This document shows positions 55,315 through 64,000 of a DNA stretch of 64,000 nt, piece after piece. How positions within the stretch are numbered: position 1 is the stretch's first letter; each line of letters opens with the position of its first letter. This DNA is from Paenibacillus xylanexedens. GTDB lineage: Bacteria; Bacillota; Bacilli; Paenibacillales; Paenibacillaceae. The translations under genes were made by a program, and so were the position numbers. A model generated the notes under the pieces. That model was not told where the DNA came from. It was given only the letters and a program-made list of their open reading frames with translations, and made no database searches. The stretch is taken from contig NZ_VEBF01000010.1 in NCBI RefSeq assembly GCF_007676705.1, forward strand, positions 1-64,000, given 5' to 3'.

Positions 55315-57629
55315 ACCTCCGCCCCCACCTTCTGGATCTGCAGACTGCAAGCAGTCCATTCTGTGGAACTACGGCCAACCATGAGCCTGAATTCACCCGG
55401 TTCCACGACAGACTGGAGACGGGAGTCGACCAGTGCGAGGTGTTCCTTTTGCACAGGGAACGTAACGGTTTGGGTCTGTCCTGGCTCCAGATGGATTTTA
55501 CGAAAACCTTTCAGTGACATTTCAGCCCGGGTGACCGAAGCCGATACATCGGTGATATACAACTGCACAACCTCGCTTCCCGCAACCGCGCCGGTATTCG
55601 TGACTTCAACCATCACCTGAGCTTCATCTTCCGGGCCGATTACGTCCGGTATAACCCTTACATTCTCGTATTTGAATTCGGTATAGCTCAGTCCATATCC
55701 GAACGGATACTGCGGCGCCAGATCCATCTCCAGATACCGCTTGCCACGAGTGCGTTTGGCATGATAGTAGACTGGGAGTTGACCAACATGCTTGGGAATG
55801 GACACGGTCAGGCGACCCGATGGGTTCACATCGCCAAACAGAATATCTGCAATTGCGTTACCGCCTTCCTGTCCTGGGTACCACGCTTCCACAATGGCAT
55901 GAACATGCTCATCAATCCAAGGTTCAGCAATCGGGCGGCCGTTAATATACACCACAATAACCGGTTTTCCCAGCTTATGTACCTCCTGCACCAGCTCCAA
56001 TTGAACACCCATGAGATTCAGGGACGCCCGGTCAATGCCCTCACCGCACTCCATGTCGTTCCATGGATCATCGGTTACCACAGACGCACCTGTCCGCAAG
56101 TCTATCGTACCTTCGCCAAAATCGCGGGCACTGGACCCTCCCATCACCATCACAATGGCATCTGCCTGTTCCGCACAGGCCAGCGCTTGCGCAAAGCCCT
56201 CTCTGGAGTCGCCTTTAATCCGGCAGCCAGGCGCGTACAGCACCTGACCCGAATCAGCGCCAAGCTTGCGCGTAATGCCATCCAGTACGGTGACGATCTG
56301 CTCTCTCGGTTGTGGCGAGGTATAGTCCCCAAGTTGGTTATAGATATGGTTCGCGTTCGGACCAATGACGGCCAGCTTCGTGCCTGTTTTGGAGAGTGGC
56401 AGGGTAGCCCCTTCATTTTTCAGTAAAACAATTCCCTCTTGTGCAACTTCCCTCGCCAGCTGAGTATGGTCTTCACATCCGATAACCCGCTCTGCAAACT
56501 CTGGATCAACGAAAGGCTTTTCAAATAACCCAAGTCTGAATTTCATCTCCAACACCCGCCACACAGCCAAGTCCAGATCCTTCTCTTCGATCAGCCCCTG
56601 CTCCAACGCCTGACCGAGATGTTTGCGGTACATGTACCCGGACATCTCCATATCTACCCCTGCCTGAAGGGACTGTGCAACGGCCTGCTCCCCGTTCTCA
56701 GCGGTGTTATGTCCATGGACCAGCATCTGAATGGCGCCAAAATCAGTAATCACGAATCCTTCAAAACCCCACTGCTCACGCAGAAGGTCATTCAGCAGAT
56801 ACGTACTGGACGTGCAAGGTACACCATCAATCTCGTTATACGCGGTCATGACAGAGCATGCTCCGGCTTCTACCGCTTTTTGGTACGGCAACAGATCTAT
56901 TTCATGCAATTCACGTAATCCCATATGCACAGGTGCTGCATTACGCCCGCCCTCCGAGCTGCCATAAGCCGCAAAATGCTTGAGTGTCGCGACTATCGTC
57001 TGGTTGGAATCGAGGCGATCACCCTGTAGTCCCTTCATCGCTTCTACTGCGAATTCACCAATCAAGTAGGGATCTTCGGCAAAACACTCCTCCGTCCGCC
57101 CCCATCTCGGGTCACGCACTACATCAAGCACTGGAGAGTAGGTTGCCGCTCCTCCCTGACTCCGGGTCTCCACAGCGATAGCTTCACACATCCTGCGATA
57201 TAACTCCATGTTCCACGTGCTGCCTACTGTTAACGGTACGGGAAACACAGTTGCTCCAATCGCCATATGTCCATGGGAACACTCTTCTCCGAACAAAATG
57301 GGAATGCCCAGCCGAGAATGCTCCATGGCATACTGCTGAATGACATTCGTCGCGACAGCTCCCTGCCGTGGGGACAGCCCCGTCTCAAGTGTCACTTCAG
57401 TCCATGGATCGGCCCGAAGCACACCGTACAGAGAACCGACACCACCTTGTTCCATGTCCACTTTGAACTCTTCCGTCACCTGTACTGTACCATCAGCTGC
57501 TTTATCATACGTCTTCCATCCCATCGGCTGAATGAGTTGTCCAATCTTCTCTGCCGTTGTCATCCGTCCGATCAGATCCTGAACCCGCTCCTGAATGGGA
57601 AGCGAAGCATCTTTATAGTCCATATGCAC
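55311..57629 (-). CDS. Beta-glucosidase/beta-xylosidase, GH3
   Basis: A 772-residue cytoplasmic GH3 enzyme. Domain order: TIM barrel (about 1-340) with DVVRDPRWGRTEECFAEDPY and KHFAAYG, nucleophile Asp in FVITDFGAIQ (about residue 295), alpha/beta sandwich (about 400-640) with IVMVMGGSSARDFGEG, and a C-terminal fibronectin III-like domain (from about 690, VEVTNTGAVAGSEVVQLYI). It removes terminal beta-linked glucose or xylose. No signal peptide. It precedes GH38 with a 4-base overlap, which suggests both act on the same imported oligosaccharide. The operon regulator gene is just upstream. Confidence 0.93.
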   Translation of the reverse strand: MHMDYKDASLPIQERVQDLIGRMTTAEKIGQLIQPMGWKTYDKAADGTVQVTEEFKVDMEQGGVGSLYGVLRADPWTEVTLETGLSPRQGAVATNVIQQYAMEHSRLGIPILFGEECSHGHMAIGATVFPVPLTVGSTWNMELYRRMCEAIAVETRSQGGAATYSPVLDVVRDPRWGRTEECFAEDPYLIGEFAVEAMKGLQGDRLDSNQTIVATLKHFAAYGSSEGGRNAAPVHMGLRELHEIDLLPYQKAVEAGACSVMTAYNEIDGVPCTSSTYLLNDLLREQWGFEGFVITDFGAIQMLVHGHNTAENGEQAVAQSLQAGVDMEMSGYMYRKHLGQALEQGLIEEKDLDLAVWRVLEMKFRLGLFEKPFVDPEFAERVIGCEDHTQLAREVAQEGIVLLKNEGATLPLSKTGTKLAVIGPNANHIYNQLGDYTSPQPREQIVTVLDGITRKLGADSGQVLYAPGCRIKGDSREGFAQALACAEQADAIVMVMGGSSARDFGEGTIDLRTGASVVTDDPWNDMECGEGIDRASLNLMGVQLELVQEVHKLGKPVIVVYINGRPIAEPWIDEHVHAIVEAWYPGQEGGNAIADILFGDVNPSGRLTVSIPKHVGQLPVYYHAKRTRGKRYLEMDLAPQYPFGYGLSYTEFKYENVRVIPDVIGPEDEAQVMVEVTNTGAVAGSEVVQLYITDVSASVTRAEMSLKGFRKIHLEPGQTQTVTFPVQKEHLALVDSRLQSVVEPGEFRLMVGRSSTEWTACSLQIQKVGAEV

Positions 57630-57668
57630 ATTCTCCTTATGCGTTCGGAATTAGTTAGGCGCGTACAC

Positions 57669-59888
57669 TCACATGGCTTTGCGGTAGTCACTTGGTGCCA
57701 CACCCACCACGTTCTTGAAAGCCCGGTTGAAGGAATTATAGTTCGTGTATCCCACTTCCTCACTGATCTCCTGAATAGCCTTATCCGTCTCCTGCATGAG
57801 CAGCTTGGCTTTTTCGATGCGATGACTAATGAGCAGATCCACAAACTTCTCCCCAATCTCATCCTTGAAAAGCTTGCTCAGATACTTCGGATTAATATCG
57901 AATAGATCACTAAGGTAGTTCAGTGACAGATCGGGATTGTTGTAATGCTCTTCAATGTATTTGCGAATCTCCAGAATATGTGATCTGTGTTTTCGGGAAC
58001 AATGCAGCGTCTGCATCTGCAGCGCCAGTTCCCGGAATCCTTCCCAGCACAGCTCACGCAGATCGTCTAACGTCTCCCAGCCCTCAAGCCTTGGAAGAAG
58101 TGGAGTGAATATCGATGCCCACGACTCCTGATACTCTCGTGGAAGTTCAGCGAATTCCCGATTATAATGTTGAAATAACAATTGGATCGTATTCATAATC
58201 TCCTGACGGGACAGGACAGACTCACTAATCTGTTCAAATAGCCTTTCAAAATGCTTTTCCCAAACATCGTCCGATAAGCGCATTGCCTGTACTAGCAATG
58301 AGATGGTCTTCAGGAACTCATACACATCATTGGTCGAATTCGGCACATCATTACAGGGAATGATGCGATTCATCCCCAGTACAGCCTTGTACTCCAGTGC
58401 GTGCACAGCCTCTTTCAATGAAGCTCTCAGTCCCCGAATATCGACGGCAACCCGACCAACACCGATGGTCACAGTGAAGTTCAGATACTGATCGATTCTA
58501 TCCAGATAACCAGTGAGCAATTGATGTTCGGTCTCCTCAGCCTGTTCCATTTCCGGAATCCAGAGAATGGCGTACAGACGCTGATCGGAGATCCATTCAG
58601 CCCATACTTCTGTTCCTTCATGACGTGCACTCTCCTGCAGAATACTGGATAACACGAATTTCAGGAGGGATTGGTCCTGGTGATGATACTCTGTCACAAA
58701 TGCATCATACCGATCCATCTCGACTATCATGACGGCCCAACGATGCTCCAACTCAGGCAGTTTGAACTTCTTCATCTCTGCTGTCAGCTCGCTGCCCGTA
58801 AAGTCTCGTGTGCCTTCCAAGAGTTCCTGAAAGAACATTTTTTTCTGCAAAATCAGATTCTCTTCATGCTCCTCCTGATACTGCCTCGTCTGATCAATCA
58901 TGCGTTCCAGCGTCGTATGGATGAATCGGAACTCATTTTCCTTGCCATAGTTCAGTCCGGATTGCTTCTGTGAGGAGACGGTCTGAATTAACGTGACAAT
59001 CTGCTGAATTGGCTTATAGTTTCTGCGAGTCACGTAGATCACCCACACCACCCCGATCAACACAACCACTACCGCAAAGGCAAACCAGATATTATAAAAT
59101 TGCAGAGCCAATTTGACGATTTTGCCATTATTGAGACCTGTCTGCACCTTCCAACCGCTATAGCTCGACGTAAATTCGGAGAAGACTTCTCCCGACGTGG
59201 TTTTAGTGGAAGCTGTAACCCCTTCTGGCATGCTGCTATCCCACAGATTGCCGCCCGAACGGTTGAAGATGTTCACGAACGTAAATTCCGGATCATACAT
59301 CTGCATGATGGATTTCCTTAAGGTACTCAGGTCCACGTTCGTGACCACAAGTCCTTTGCCGTTTCCTACACTTCGCACAATCGTAATCACTTGCTCAGCT
59401 GCTTGCGAAGGAAAAGCCCGGAACGCTCGTGCTCCTGCCCACTTCTGTTCATCCCTTGACCGGCTGTCTGCAATAAAGTCTGCATCCGGGAACTCTTCAA
59501 TCGGGACAGCCTTCCCGTTACTGAAGACCGTGCCATCCCCATACCGGACGAGATAAATCGAATCAATCAGTGGATACTCTATTTTCAATTCATCAACCAC
59601 CTGGACCGCCTGAATGCCAGCATACACATCTTCGCTGCCAGATACCGAGAAATAATTCTTCAAGTTAGGGTTGGTCAAAATCTCACGCAGTACCTTGAAG
59701 TCGATGGAACGCAGGGAGTTGTCCAGATATTGCGTAACCTGTGAGGCCAGGAATTCATTGGCCTTGAGTGCTTCTCTACGATTCTGTTCATTGAATACTT
59801 GGAAGAAAATGAAGAATAGAATGGTCGTCACAATAAAGAAAACAGGCAGATACGATAACAGCAAACGCCTAAACCAATTGTTGTTCAT
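57669..59888 (-). CDS. Membrane-bound AraC-family regulator (YesS-like)
   Basis: 739 residues from the ATG at 59888, eight bases after GGGGGGA; the frame reaches 60005 without support. One helix lies near residues 8-30 (LLLSYLPVFFIVTTILFFIF) and another near 260-285 (FYNIWFAFAVVVVLIGVVWV), enclosing an extracellular Cache-like sensor region. A cytoplasmic region follows, and the C-terminal ~100 residues are an AraC-type DNA-binding domain (LSLNYLSDLFDINPKYLSKL, EEVGYTNYNSFNRAFKNVVG). It therefore joins outside sensing and DNA binding in one protein, like B. subtilis YesS. It sits between the binding protein and glycosidase genes it probably activates. Confidence 0.88.
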   Translation of the reverse strand: MNNNWFRRLLLSYLPVFFIVTTILFFIFFQVFNEQNRREALKANEFLASQVTQYLDNSLRSIDFKVLREILTNPNLKNYFSVSGSEDVYAGIQAVQVVDELKIEYPLIDSIYLVRYGDGTVFSNGKAVPIEEFPDADFIADSRSRDEQKWAGARAFRAFPSQAAEQVITIVRSVGNGKGLVVTNVDLSTLRKSIMQMYDPEFTFVNIFNRSGGNLWDSSMPEGVTASTKTTSGEVFSEFTSSYSGWKVQTGLNNGKIVKLALQFYNIWFAFAVVVVLIGVVWVIYVTRRNYKPIQQIVTLIQTVSSQKQSGLNYGKENEFRFIHTTLERMIDQTRQYQEEHEENLILQKKMFFQELLEGTRDFTGSELTAEMKKFKLPELEHRWAVMIVEMDRYDAFVTEYHHQDQSLLKFVLSSILQESARHEGTEVWAEWISDQRLYAILWIPEMEQAEETEHQLLTGYLDRIDQYLNFTVTIGVGRVAVDIRGLRASLKEAVHALEYKAVLGMNRIIPCNDVPNSTNDVYEFLKTISLLVQAMRLSDDVWEKHFERLFEQISESVLSRQEIMNTIQLLFQHYNREFAELPREYQESWASIFTPLLPRLEGWETLDDLRELCWEGFRELALQMQTLHCSRKHRSHILEIRKYIEEHYNNPDLSLNYLSDLFDINPKYLSKLFKDEIGEKFVDLLISHRIEKAKLLMQETDKAIQEISEEVGYTNYNSFNRAFKNVVGVAPSDYRKAM

Positions 59889-60069
59889 CTCCGAGATCCC
59901 CCCACAACTGTTTATACGCATGATGACAATCACAATTACTCGCGTTGGTTGTTCATTTTCCCATAAATATTCAGTAAATGATATTGGATGACGTGGGGTT
60001 GTCATAGGAGAAGACCATCCCGGTCACGGGTGACAGACGGGACAGCCTCTATATTGATTCCTTCAACAA

Positions 60070-61704
60070 TTATTGATTCTTCTCAATGGCACGCTGATAG
60101 ATCTCAAGGTAATTACTCAGTCCAAGGCCCTCGAAGCCTTTGACATACGAATCCCATTCCTTATCGATGCTCTTGCTGCCAATAATGAACTGTGCCATAT
60201 TCGTCTGCACATAATCCTTGATCGCGGTAGTCAGTTGTGCAGCTGATTCCGTATCCTCCGGACGGATAAATACGTTCGCAGGGTACACTTCTTTGGGTGC
60301 ATAAGGTTCATACACATTGGTTGCTTGAGCCAGACGTGTACCGTAACCCTCTGCTTCTAATGGATTCTGTCCTTCTGCAAACAGATTACGGAACGTGTTG
60401 GACAAGTCATGCGCTCCGATCTGTGACCAGCTCTCGTTCACAACGACGTTCGGATCACGCTCAGGCAGGTTGTAGTAGCTGTATTTAGCCGGCTCGCCAT
60501 TGATGTTTTTCTCATCGGCATCCGCCTTCTTCCAGCCCTTGCCTTCGGTTGGACCATACTCCGCATACAGCGCACCTTCCTCACTGAACATGTAGTCGAC
60601 AATTTTGATGGCAGCAATCTGCTGTGCTTCTGTCGCTTTGTTCGTGATGGCAAACTCAAACTCACCTACGCTCTGTGTGGCGCCTGTCGTCTGCACTCCA
60701 TCCGGTCCTTTTAATGGAGGAACGATCTCCCAGTGCTGGTGACGGGTGATATCTTTGTCATAGGTATTCACGAGATAGCTGACCAGCGCCGTCGTAATGG
60801 AGCCGACCACTTCATCGCCTTCCTTGTTGCCCAGTTGTCCGATGGCCTGATCGTTCTGTGTAAAGGAAGCCGGATCAATCAGGCCATCTGCGTACAGCTT
60901 GTTCATGTACTCCAGCCCTTTCTTCCAGCCTTCCTGATTGGCGGCAAAACTCACCTTGCCATCGTTCACGATCAGGTACTTGTCGTTATCATTGTAGATA
61001 AAGCTATTCATCAGGTAGGCATCAATGTTGCCATTCCATACATACTTGTTCGGTGCACCTGTAAGTGGAATCTCGTCCGCTTTCCCGTTACCATTCGGAT
61101 CTTGTGTCTTAAACGCCTTCAGAACGGTATACAGTTCATCTGTTGTGGTTGGCATTTTCAGACCCAGATTATCGAGCCACTCCGTGTTGATCCAGTATTT
61201 CTGTGCATACGTACAGTGGTAACATTCATTGAAGATCGGCAGCGCATAGATGTTGCCATCCGGTGCCGTGATGGCTTCTTTGAAGTAAGGTTTCTCTTCC
61301 ATAATCTTGGTCAGATTCGGACCATACTTCTGAATTAGATCTTGTAGCGGAAGAAACACGCCCTGTTTTCCATAGGTTTGAAGGTCTGAGGTGGTGAACT
61401 TGCCGTGAAGAAACACTTCGGGATAATCACCACTAGCCAGCAGCAATTGTCTGCGATCCTGCAAAGCGTCTGTTGGGGCCAGATCCCATTTCAGGGTCAC
61501 GTCGAACTTGTCTTCGATAAATTGGGTAAATTCATTCTCTTCCATGGACGCTTTGCCTTGCGGAGCAAAGAAGGTCATTGTGACAGGACCGCCGCTCTCA
61601 CCGCTACCGTCGCTACCACCCGATTCCTCGGATGAACTGCATGCGGACAACAAAGCCATCGAAGCAAAGACCAGAAACAACATCGAAATCCAAGATTTTC
61701 TCAA
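60070..61704 (-). CDS. LplA-type extracellular solute-binding lipoprotein
   Basis: A 544-residue binding protein. The start is TTG at 61704, seven bases after AAGGAGGAG. The lipoprotein signal ends in ALLSACSSS, then comes a Ser/Gly/Glu linker. The mature protein has blocks of the large LplA/YtcQ group (family 1 subtype, ~500-560 residues): TMTFFAPQGKASMEENEFTQ, YALPIFNECYHCTYAQKYWI and KAFKTQDPNGNGKADEIPLT. It delivers an oligosaccharide to the two permeases encoded just before it. The following 60-base gap to the regulator gene shows nothing notable. Confidence 0.92.
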   Translation of the reverse strand: MRKSWISMLFLVFASMALLSACSSSEESGGSDGSGESGGPVTMTFFAPQGKASMEENEFTQFIEDKFDVTLKWDLAPTDALQDRRQLLLASGDYPEVFLHGKFTTSDLQTYGKQGVFLPLQDLIQKYGPNLTKIMEEKPYFKEAITAPDGNIYALPIFNECYHCTYAQKYWINTEWLDNLGLKMPTTTDELYTVLKAFKTQDPNGNGKADEIPLTGAPNKYVWNGNIDAYLMNSFIYNDNDKYLIVNDGKVSFAANQEGWKKGLEYMNKLYADGLIDPASFTQNDQAIGQLGNKEGDEVVGSITTALVSYLVNTYDKDITRHQHWEIVPPLKGPDGVQTTGATQSVGEFEFAITNKATEAQQIAAIKIVDYMFSEEGALYAEYGPTEGKGWKKADADEKNINGEPAKYSYYNLPERDPNVVVNESWSQIGAHDLSNTFRNLFAEGQNPLEAEGYGTRLAQATNVYEPYAPKEVYPANVFIRPEDTESAAQLTTAIKDYVQTNMAQFIIGSKSIDKEWDSYVKGFEGLGLSNYLEIYQRAIEKNQ

Positions 61705-61833
61705 TCTGACTCCTCCTTTTTATTCATAACGGCAAATGATTGGGTTGTAGTGCAAGCATATAAAATCGACCCCGGAAGCCGGCGTGTTCACTCCACCTCC
61801 TTTCAAGAGGCAACCGGGCTTAATTCACAAGGA

Positions 61834-62742
61834 TTAACCTTTGAGGGAACCAACCATGACCCCTTTGACAAAATGCTTCTGTACAAATGGATACATGATT
61901 AGAATTGGGATACTCGCAACAACGATCAGCGCATATTTCAACACCTGCTCGAACCCTTGATCCCGCATCTGCTGGCTGGTATTGGCGAGCATCGCCGGAT
62001 CAGCCGCGTTCAGGATAAGCAGATTGCGAAGCACGTATTGCAGAGGGAACAACTTCTCGGAACGCAGGTAGATCAGTGCATCAAAGTACGCATTCCAGTG
62101 ACCTACGGCATACATGAGTGTCATGACTGCCAGTATAGGCTTCGATAGGGGAAGAACCACACTGACCAGATATCGGATATCCCGACAACCGTCCATTTCC
62201 GCGGCCTCTCCAAGCTCTTCCGGGATGGAAGACTGGAAGAATGTTCTCGCCACGATGACCTGGAACACCGCGAGCGCCCCGGGCAGCCACATCGCCCAGC
62301 GTGTATCGAGCAGATGCAAGTCCTTCATCAACAGGTAGGTGGGAATCAGACCGCCATCAAAGAACATCGTGATCATCATGAAAACGATGATGACCCCTCG
62401 TCCGTAGAACGATTTGCGTGAGAGGGGATACGCCAGCATGACGGTCAGTGCCACGTTAATGAACGTACCTACTACGGTGTAGATGATCGTGTTATAGAAA
62501 CCGAGCATAAGCTGTTGGCTTTTGAAAATGGAGATGTACGCCTTGATATTAAAATCGACCGGGAACAGCCACACCTGACCGGAGGTCACGGCTCGTGAAG
62601 AGCTAAACGAAGAACTGATGATATACAAGAGCGGGTAAAACACCGTTAGCAGTATGGCGAACAGAAAGATATAGTTGAATGTCATGAAAATGCGATCACC
62701 GAGCGGGTCCTTGATCCGGTTACGATTAATCAGGTTGAACAT
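61834..62742 (-). CDS. LplC/YtcP-type carbohydrate ABC permease
   Basis: 302 residues, about six helices, starting after GGAGGAGC. N-terminal basic residues (NRNRIKDPLGDRIFMTFNYI) and the opening helix FAILLTVFYPLLYIISSSFS followed by SSRAVTSGQVWLFP are typical of LplC. The EAA loop reads ELGEAAEMDGCRDIRYLVSV and the protein ends HFVKGVMVGSLKG, both standard. Together with the preceding permease it makes the channel; the ATPase is presumably an MsmX-type protein encoded elsewhere. Confidence 0.94.
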   Translation of the reverse strand: MFNLINRNRIKDPLGDRIFMTFNYIFLFAILLTVFYPLLYIISSSFSSSRAVTSGQVWLFPVDFNIKAYISIFKSQQLMLGFYNTIIYTVVGTFINVALTVMLAYPLSRKSFYGRGVIIVFMMITMFFDGGLIPTYLLMKDLHLLDTRWAMWLPGALAVFQVIVARTFFQSSIPEELGEAAEMDGCRDIRYLVSVVLPLSKPILAVMTLMYAVGHWNAYFDALIYLRSEKLFPLQYVLRNLLILNAADPAMLANTSQQMRDQGFEQVLKYALIVVASIPILIMYPFVQKHFVKGVMVGSLKG

Positions 62743-62757
62743 GGATAAGCTCCTCCT

Positions 62758-63735
62758 TTACCACAAGCTGTTCTGGGATACTTTGCGGGATATGCCGTTG
62801 ACGATAACCAGCAGGATCAGGTTGATAATGGAGTTGAAGAACCCTACTGCCGAGGAGAAGCTGAAATTCGCCCCGATCAGACCGACCTTGTACACATACG
62901 TGGAGATGACCTCCGAAGCGCTTGTGTTGAGCGGATTCTGCATCAAGTATATTTTCTCGAAGCCCACGCCCATAATGCTTCCCAGACTTAGAATCAGCAT
63001 GATGACGGTGACTGGAACGAGTGTTGGAAGGTCGATGTGCCAGATTTTTCGAAGCCTTGATGCGCCGTCCATCTTTGCTGCTTCATAGAGAGATGGATCA
63101 ACACCAGCAAGGGCGGCAATGTATATGATTGATGAATATCCCATGCCCTGCCAGACACCTGACCAGACATATATCGATTTGAAGTATTCTGGAATACCCA
63201 TGAAGTTGGTCATCGGGAAGCCGAGCAGTGTGAACAGCTTGTCTACCACGCCCACATGCGGGGAGAGCATCAGAATGATAATGGATACCATGACAACCGT
63301 TGAGATAAAATGCGGAGCGTAGGTAACCATCTGTACGGTCTTCTTAAAGTAACCCGTTCGAATCTCATTCAGCGCTAGGGCCAGCAGAATCGGAATGGGG
63401 AAACCCGCAATTAAGGAATAAAAGCTGATACCTATCGTATTCTTGATCAGCAGCCAGAAATTTGGAGATTGGAAGAAGGCTTCAAAGTGTTTGAATCCGA
63501 CCCACGGGCTTCCCCAGATTCCTTTGACTACACTGAAGTCCTTGAAGGCGATCTGGACACCCACCATAGGAATGTACTTGAAGATCAACAGGTACAACAC
63601 CGGGGGCAGCACGAGCAGGTATAACTCCCAGTGCTTCTTGAGGCTTTTGATGAATGGATGCTGCCGCTTGGGCTCCACATGTTTCCTCTGCTGGAGTTCC
63701 ATCTTGGCGGGTATGCTTTCCGTAGCTCGACTCAT
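62758..63735 (-). CDS. LplB/YtcO-type carbohydrate ABC permease
   Basis: 325 residues from the ATG at 63735, eight bases after AAGGAG; a GTG at 63744 overlaps the ribosome site and is unlikely. After a basic N-terminal stretch of about 35 residues, the family block WELYLLVLPPVLYLLIFKYI, then PMVGVQIAFKDFSVVKGIWG, marks it as LplB. The EAA loop is SLYEAAKMDGASRLRKIWHI. It is the first gene of the operon that continues through 50368. A promoter and cre-like site precede it. Confidence 0.94.
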   Translation of the reverse strand: MSRATESIPAKMELQQRKHVEPKRQHPFIKSLKKHWELYLLVLPPVLYLLIFKYIPMVGVQIAFKDFSVVKGIWGSPWVGFKHFEAFFQSPNFWLLIKNTIGISFYSLIAGFPIPILLALALNEIRTGYFKKTVQMVTYAPHFISTVVMVSIIILMLSPHVGVVDKLFTLLGFPMTNFMGIPEYFKSIYVWSGVWQGMGYSSIIYIAALAGVDPSLYEAAKMDGASRLRKIWHIDLPTLVPVTVIMLILSLGSIMGVGFEKIYLMQNPLNTSASEVISTYVYKVGLIGANFSFSSAVGFFNSIINLILLVIVNGISRKVSQNSLW

Positions 63736-63851
63736 TTGCGTCACTCCTTCTACACCTCAAGTGTAATAATACATTACATTTACATCCCTTAAACATCCTT
63801 TTTTCTGTTCCTAGTTCCTTGTTTAACAAATACGATGTAAACATTCATATC

Positions 63852-63865
63852 AGGTAGCGCTTTCT
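63852..63865 (-). promoter_or_regulatory. cre-like site at the start of the glycan operon
   Basis: On the minus strand AGAAAGCGCTACCT has the cre core AAAGCGCT but misses three consensus positions at the ends. It lies at the expected transcription start of the promoter at 63873-63902. Confidence 0.4.
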
Positions 63866-63872
63866 TGATTTG

Positions 63873-63902
63873 ATAGTACCTCGTACAGTAATCTTTTATC
63901 AA
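63873..63902 (-). promoter_or_regulatory. Promoter of the LplB-to-isomerase glycan operon
   Basis: TTGATA (63897-63902) and TACTAT (63873-63878) on the minus strand with an 18-base spacer. The leader to the first start codon is about 130 bases. The sequence from 63903 to 64000 shows nothing else. Confidence 0.55.
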
Positions 63903-64000
63903 TTTGCAATTTTCTCCGACTTCTCTTTATTCTAAAAACCCTTATGTGGCAAGGGATTTCAGGCCATTTCTATTGGGAATTGTGTCCCTTATGTATGAAT

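Overview
The window looks like a chromosomal segment of a Paenibacillus-type Firmicute. The pointers are strong AGGAGG-type ribosome binding sites, frequent TTG starts, sigma-A, SigD and CcpA-type (cre) signals, a bacilliredoxin, many carbohydrate ABC systems with YesM/YesN or membrane AraC regulators, and an rRNA operon leader at the left edge whose box reads CTTTGAAAACTGAACAACGA on the minus strand. I saw no IS element, prophage, CRISPR array or tRNA.

Layout. 1-210: minus-strand rRNA leader and promoter, with the rRNA genes beyond the left edge. 612-10468: GNAT acetyltransferase, then a minus-strand cluster resembling the Bacillus yes (rhamnogalacturonan) locus: GH105-type hydrolase, binding protein, two permeases, sensor kinase, AraC-type response regulator. 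10752-12642: SigD-type promoter with a soluble chemoreceptor, and an EEP-family phosphatase/nuclease. 12844-17727: SWIM zinc-finger protein plus SNF2 ATPase in overlapping genes. 17879-18076: a broken small gene. 18287-24559: DJ-1/PfpI protein, then a beta-glucoside PTS operon (LicT-type antiterminator, EIIBCA, GH1) with two RAT/terminator switches and a KdgT-like permease at its end. 24749-28275: ECF sigma factor with DUF4179-type anti-sigma factor, VanZ-like protein, uridine kinase, CsaA.

28311-33769: Nik/Opp-type metal or peptide ABC operon preceded by a cobalamin riboswitch, which suggests cobalt uptake. 33803-36134: AraC regulator divergent from a GH4 alpha-galactosidase. 36252-45859: complete kdp potassium ATPase locus. 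Its KdpD is split into a kinase and a separate protein carrying two KdpD-N/Usp units in tandem. A 28-residue membrane peptide precedes kdpF, and two KdpE-like boxes lie upstream. 45914-50319: membrane-anchored bacilliredoxin, an unrecognised three-part protein, a VOC protein, a small HTH protein, and a CPBP-protease/MerR pair behind a typical MerR operator.

50368-63902: one long minus-strand glycan operon: LplB/LplC-type permeases, lipoprotein, membrane AraC regulator, GH3, GH38 and two sugar isomerase-like proteins.

Five cre-like sites stand before carbohydrate operons, so much of the window is probably under carbon catabolite control. The most unusual features are the duplicated stand-alone KdpD sensor, the extra kdp peptide, the cre-like site embedded in the LicT terminator, and the riboswitch-controlled Nik-like transporter.
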